From NCBI GenBank assembly GCA_030688705.1, contig JAUYJH010000170.1, forward strand, positions 1 to 12,636: a DNA stretch of 12,636 nt, in the 5' to 3' direction. The notes beneath the pieces were generated by a model. The model saw nothing but the letters and a program-made list of their open reading frames with translations. It did not search any database and was not told the DNA's origin. Every line of letters begins with the position of its first letter. Positions within the stretch are counted from its first letter, which is position 1. Of the stretch, positions 11,493-12,636 are shown one piece after another. The position numbers and the translations under genes were made by a program. This DNA comes from Deltaproteobacteria bacterium (GTDB lineage: Bacteria; UBA10199; SPLOWO2-01-44-7).

Positions 11493-12636
11493 ATGAAAAA
11501 CGGTCTTAAAGCACGTCTTGTATCGGTACTGCTGGTTGCGGGGAGTGTGTTGCTCTGGGGGCTTGTTCTGAAGGCGCAGGAACCGGCTGTCGTAAAAATC
11601 CCGCATCTTATTAATTTTCAATCGGCATTGACCGACCCCGCAGGCAATCCCCTCTCTGACGGCAAATATAATGTTCTGTTTCGTTTTCTGGATGTTTCCG
11701 GAAATTCTCTTTATGAAGAATGGCAGAATCTGGAATCGCAAGACGGGACGGTATCGGCGATGGTCGGTTCCCAAAATGATCTCTCTTTGGCCCTGTTGTC
11801 GCCGGCTTCGGTGAAATTTCTCTCGGTTCAAGTGGAAGGCCAAGGACCGGAGATACGTATGGAGATTGCCTCTGTACCGTACGCCTATTATGCCGAAGAG
11901 GCTCTTGCGGTGGCCCCATTGAGCATCGGCACCGAATCGATCAAACCGAAGTCGATCACCGCCGAATTGCTGGCCGATGATGTGTTGGCGGGGCTTATGC
12001 CGTCGACCGTTGTTCAGGTGAGCCAGCTTGATGATTTGAAGGGCGATTATTCGGGGACAATGGGGGCCTCGAAAATCGGCATCAACGGTTCGTTTGTTTA
12101 TTCGCAGGGGAATCAGGTGCAAAATGTTTTGAAGGACCTTGATACCGCGATCTATCAAAGGCAGGTGAATTTGGATGTGGGTGCCTCCAATTTGCAAAAT
12201 CAGATAAATACAAAGGCTCCTACAACTTATGTGGATGACAATATCAATGCGGCCAAAGATTTCTTTCAGTCGGCCTTGGATACCAGCGTCAGTTTAGCGG
12301 AGAGTGCTAATCAGGCTCTTGAAGAGTCACTTCAAGACCAAATCGATACCATGCCTAAAATCAAGGCCCATGGTATTGTCAGCTCGGCTGACCTAAGCAT
12401 AACTCCTGAATCTGCACGTAGTAACATCTCCGGTGTAGAACGGATCAGTTGGGGGTCTCGCACGGCCTATCGCATTTCTTTTCGCGAACCAGTCCCCTTT
12501 CCCTATGTTGTGGTTGCCAATGCCTTTAATAGCGGTGCAGACGACGGGGACAGGGACGACATTGTTGCCATTGAAACAGCAGAGCAGACAAACACCAGTT
12601 TTATTGTCTCGACAGTCAATGGAGCCAGCGGAGGCG
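11493..12636 (+). CDS. Fibre-like surface protein, N-terminal part (runs off the window)
   Basis: The first 381 codons are present; the frame is open at the right edge. ATG 11493 follows CGGAGGG (11481-11487) and starts a Sec signal peptide (LVSVLLVAGSVLLWGLVLKA, cleavage probably near KAQ). Residues about 35-140 are a beta-sandwich of the kind seen at the start of many secreted fibre proteins (INFQSALTDPAGNPLSDGKY, VPYAYYAEEA). Residues about 205-300 look like a coiled coil or trimeric stalk (LQNQINTKA, SANQALEESLQDQID). From about residue 310 a new beta-rich domain begins (SWGSRTAYRISFREPVPFPY), perhaps a tail-fibre-like or lectin-like tip. The frame is also open upstream to ATG 11250 through the REP pair, but that start would put 81 residues before the signal peptide. 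Role as a surface fibre is inferred. Confidence 0.75.
   Translation, partial: MKNGLKARLVSVLLVAGSVLLWGLVLKAQEPAVVKIPHLINFQSALTDPAGNPLSDGKYNVLFRFLDVSGNSLYEEWQNLESQDGTVSAMVGSQNDLSLALLSPASVKFLSVQVEGQGPEIRMEIASVPYAYYAEEALAVAPLSIGTESIKPKSITAELLADDVLAGLMPSTVVQVSQLDDLKGDYSGTMGASKIGINGSFVYSQGNQVQNVLKDLDTAIYQRQVNLDVGASNLQNQINTKAPTTYVDDNINAAKDFFQSALDTSVSLAESANQALEESLQDQIDTMPKIKAHGIVSSADLSITPESARSNISGVERISWGSRTAYRISFREPVPFPYVVVANAFNSGADDGDRDDIVAIETAEQTNTSFIVSTVNGASGG

Noticed and set aside
10848..12197. Long open frame on the minus strand (449 codons)
   Set aside because: It lies antisense to the OmpA-like and fibre-like genes, both with clear domains and starts, and crosses the REP pair. The product has no signal, domain or sensible composition.
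1..12636. tRNA or rRNA genes, riboswitches, full insertion sequences or a transposase
   Set aside because: None could be recognised on either strand; all mobile-type signals here are short non-coding palindromes.

Overview
The window reads as a stretch of chromosome from a Gram-negative, deltaproteobacteria-like organism (the broad former class: Myxococcota, Desulfobacterota, Bdellovibrionota or a relative). The evidence is several lipoprotein and Sec signal peptides, an OmpA/Pal-type protein, a PEGA-domain protein, thrombospondin type 3 (TSP3) calcium repeats, a probable sigma-54 promoter, and many short palindromic repeats of the kind scattered through such genomes. I cannot name the species. 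All supported genes lie on the + strand.

Layout. (1) 1-1573: the last codons of an upstream gene (perhaps pelF), a palindromic repeat, then pelG, the membrane transporter of Pel-type exopolysaccharide; a hairpin and a probable terminator follow. (2) 1701-4501: a -10 box lying almost on the start codon of a large secreted lipoprotein with a cadherin-like domain and a seven-fold FG-GAP-like repeat, probably a seven-bladed beta-propeller. (3) 4517-6540: a housekeeping cluster of a coiled-coil zinc-ribbon protein, a small unknown protein and RNase HI, followed 8 bases later by the RNase P RNA. That RNA is unusual: its catalytic domain is intact, its specificity domain is strongly reduced, and a perfect 27-bp palindrome is inserted at the P16/P17 junction. 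(4) 6610-11240: a probable sigma-54 promoter and four genes chained by ATGA stop/start overlaps: a PEGA protein, a lipoprotein, a TSP3 plus beta-helix lipoprotein, and a short OmpA/Pal-like protein. (5) 11279-12636: a paired palindromic element and the first 381 codons of a fibre-like surface protein that runs off the window.

The most unexpected pattern is that the export signals of three consecutive operon genes are each written in a different repeat: a GGTCCTT-type heptamer array, a 129-bp AT-rich palindrome, and a REP-type hairpin that has clear relatives elsewhere in the window. A further repeat supplies the Shine-Dalgarno sequence of the small gene at 5384. Short dispersed repeats therefore seem to have been reused as signal peptides, as a ribosome binding site and as an RNA insert. 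The envelope operon as a whole looks like a surface or periplasmic assembly of unknown function, and its sigma-54 promoter suggests regulation separate from the housekeeping cluster.
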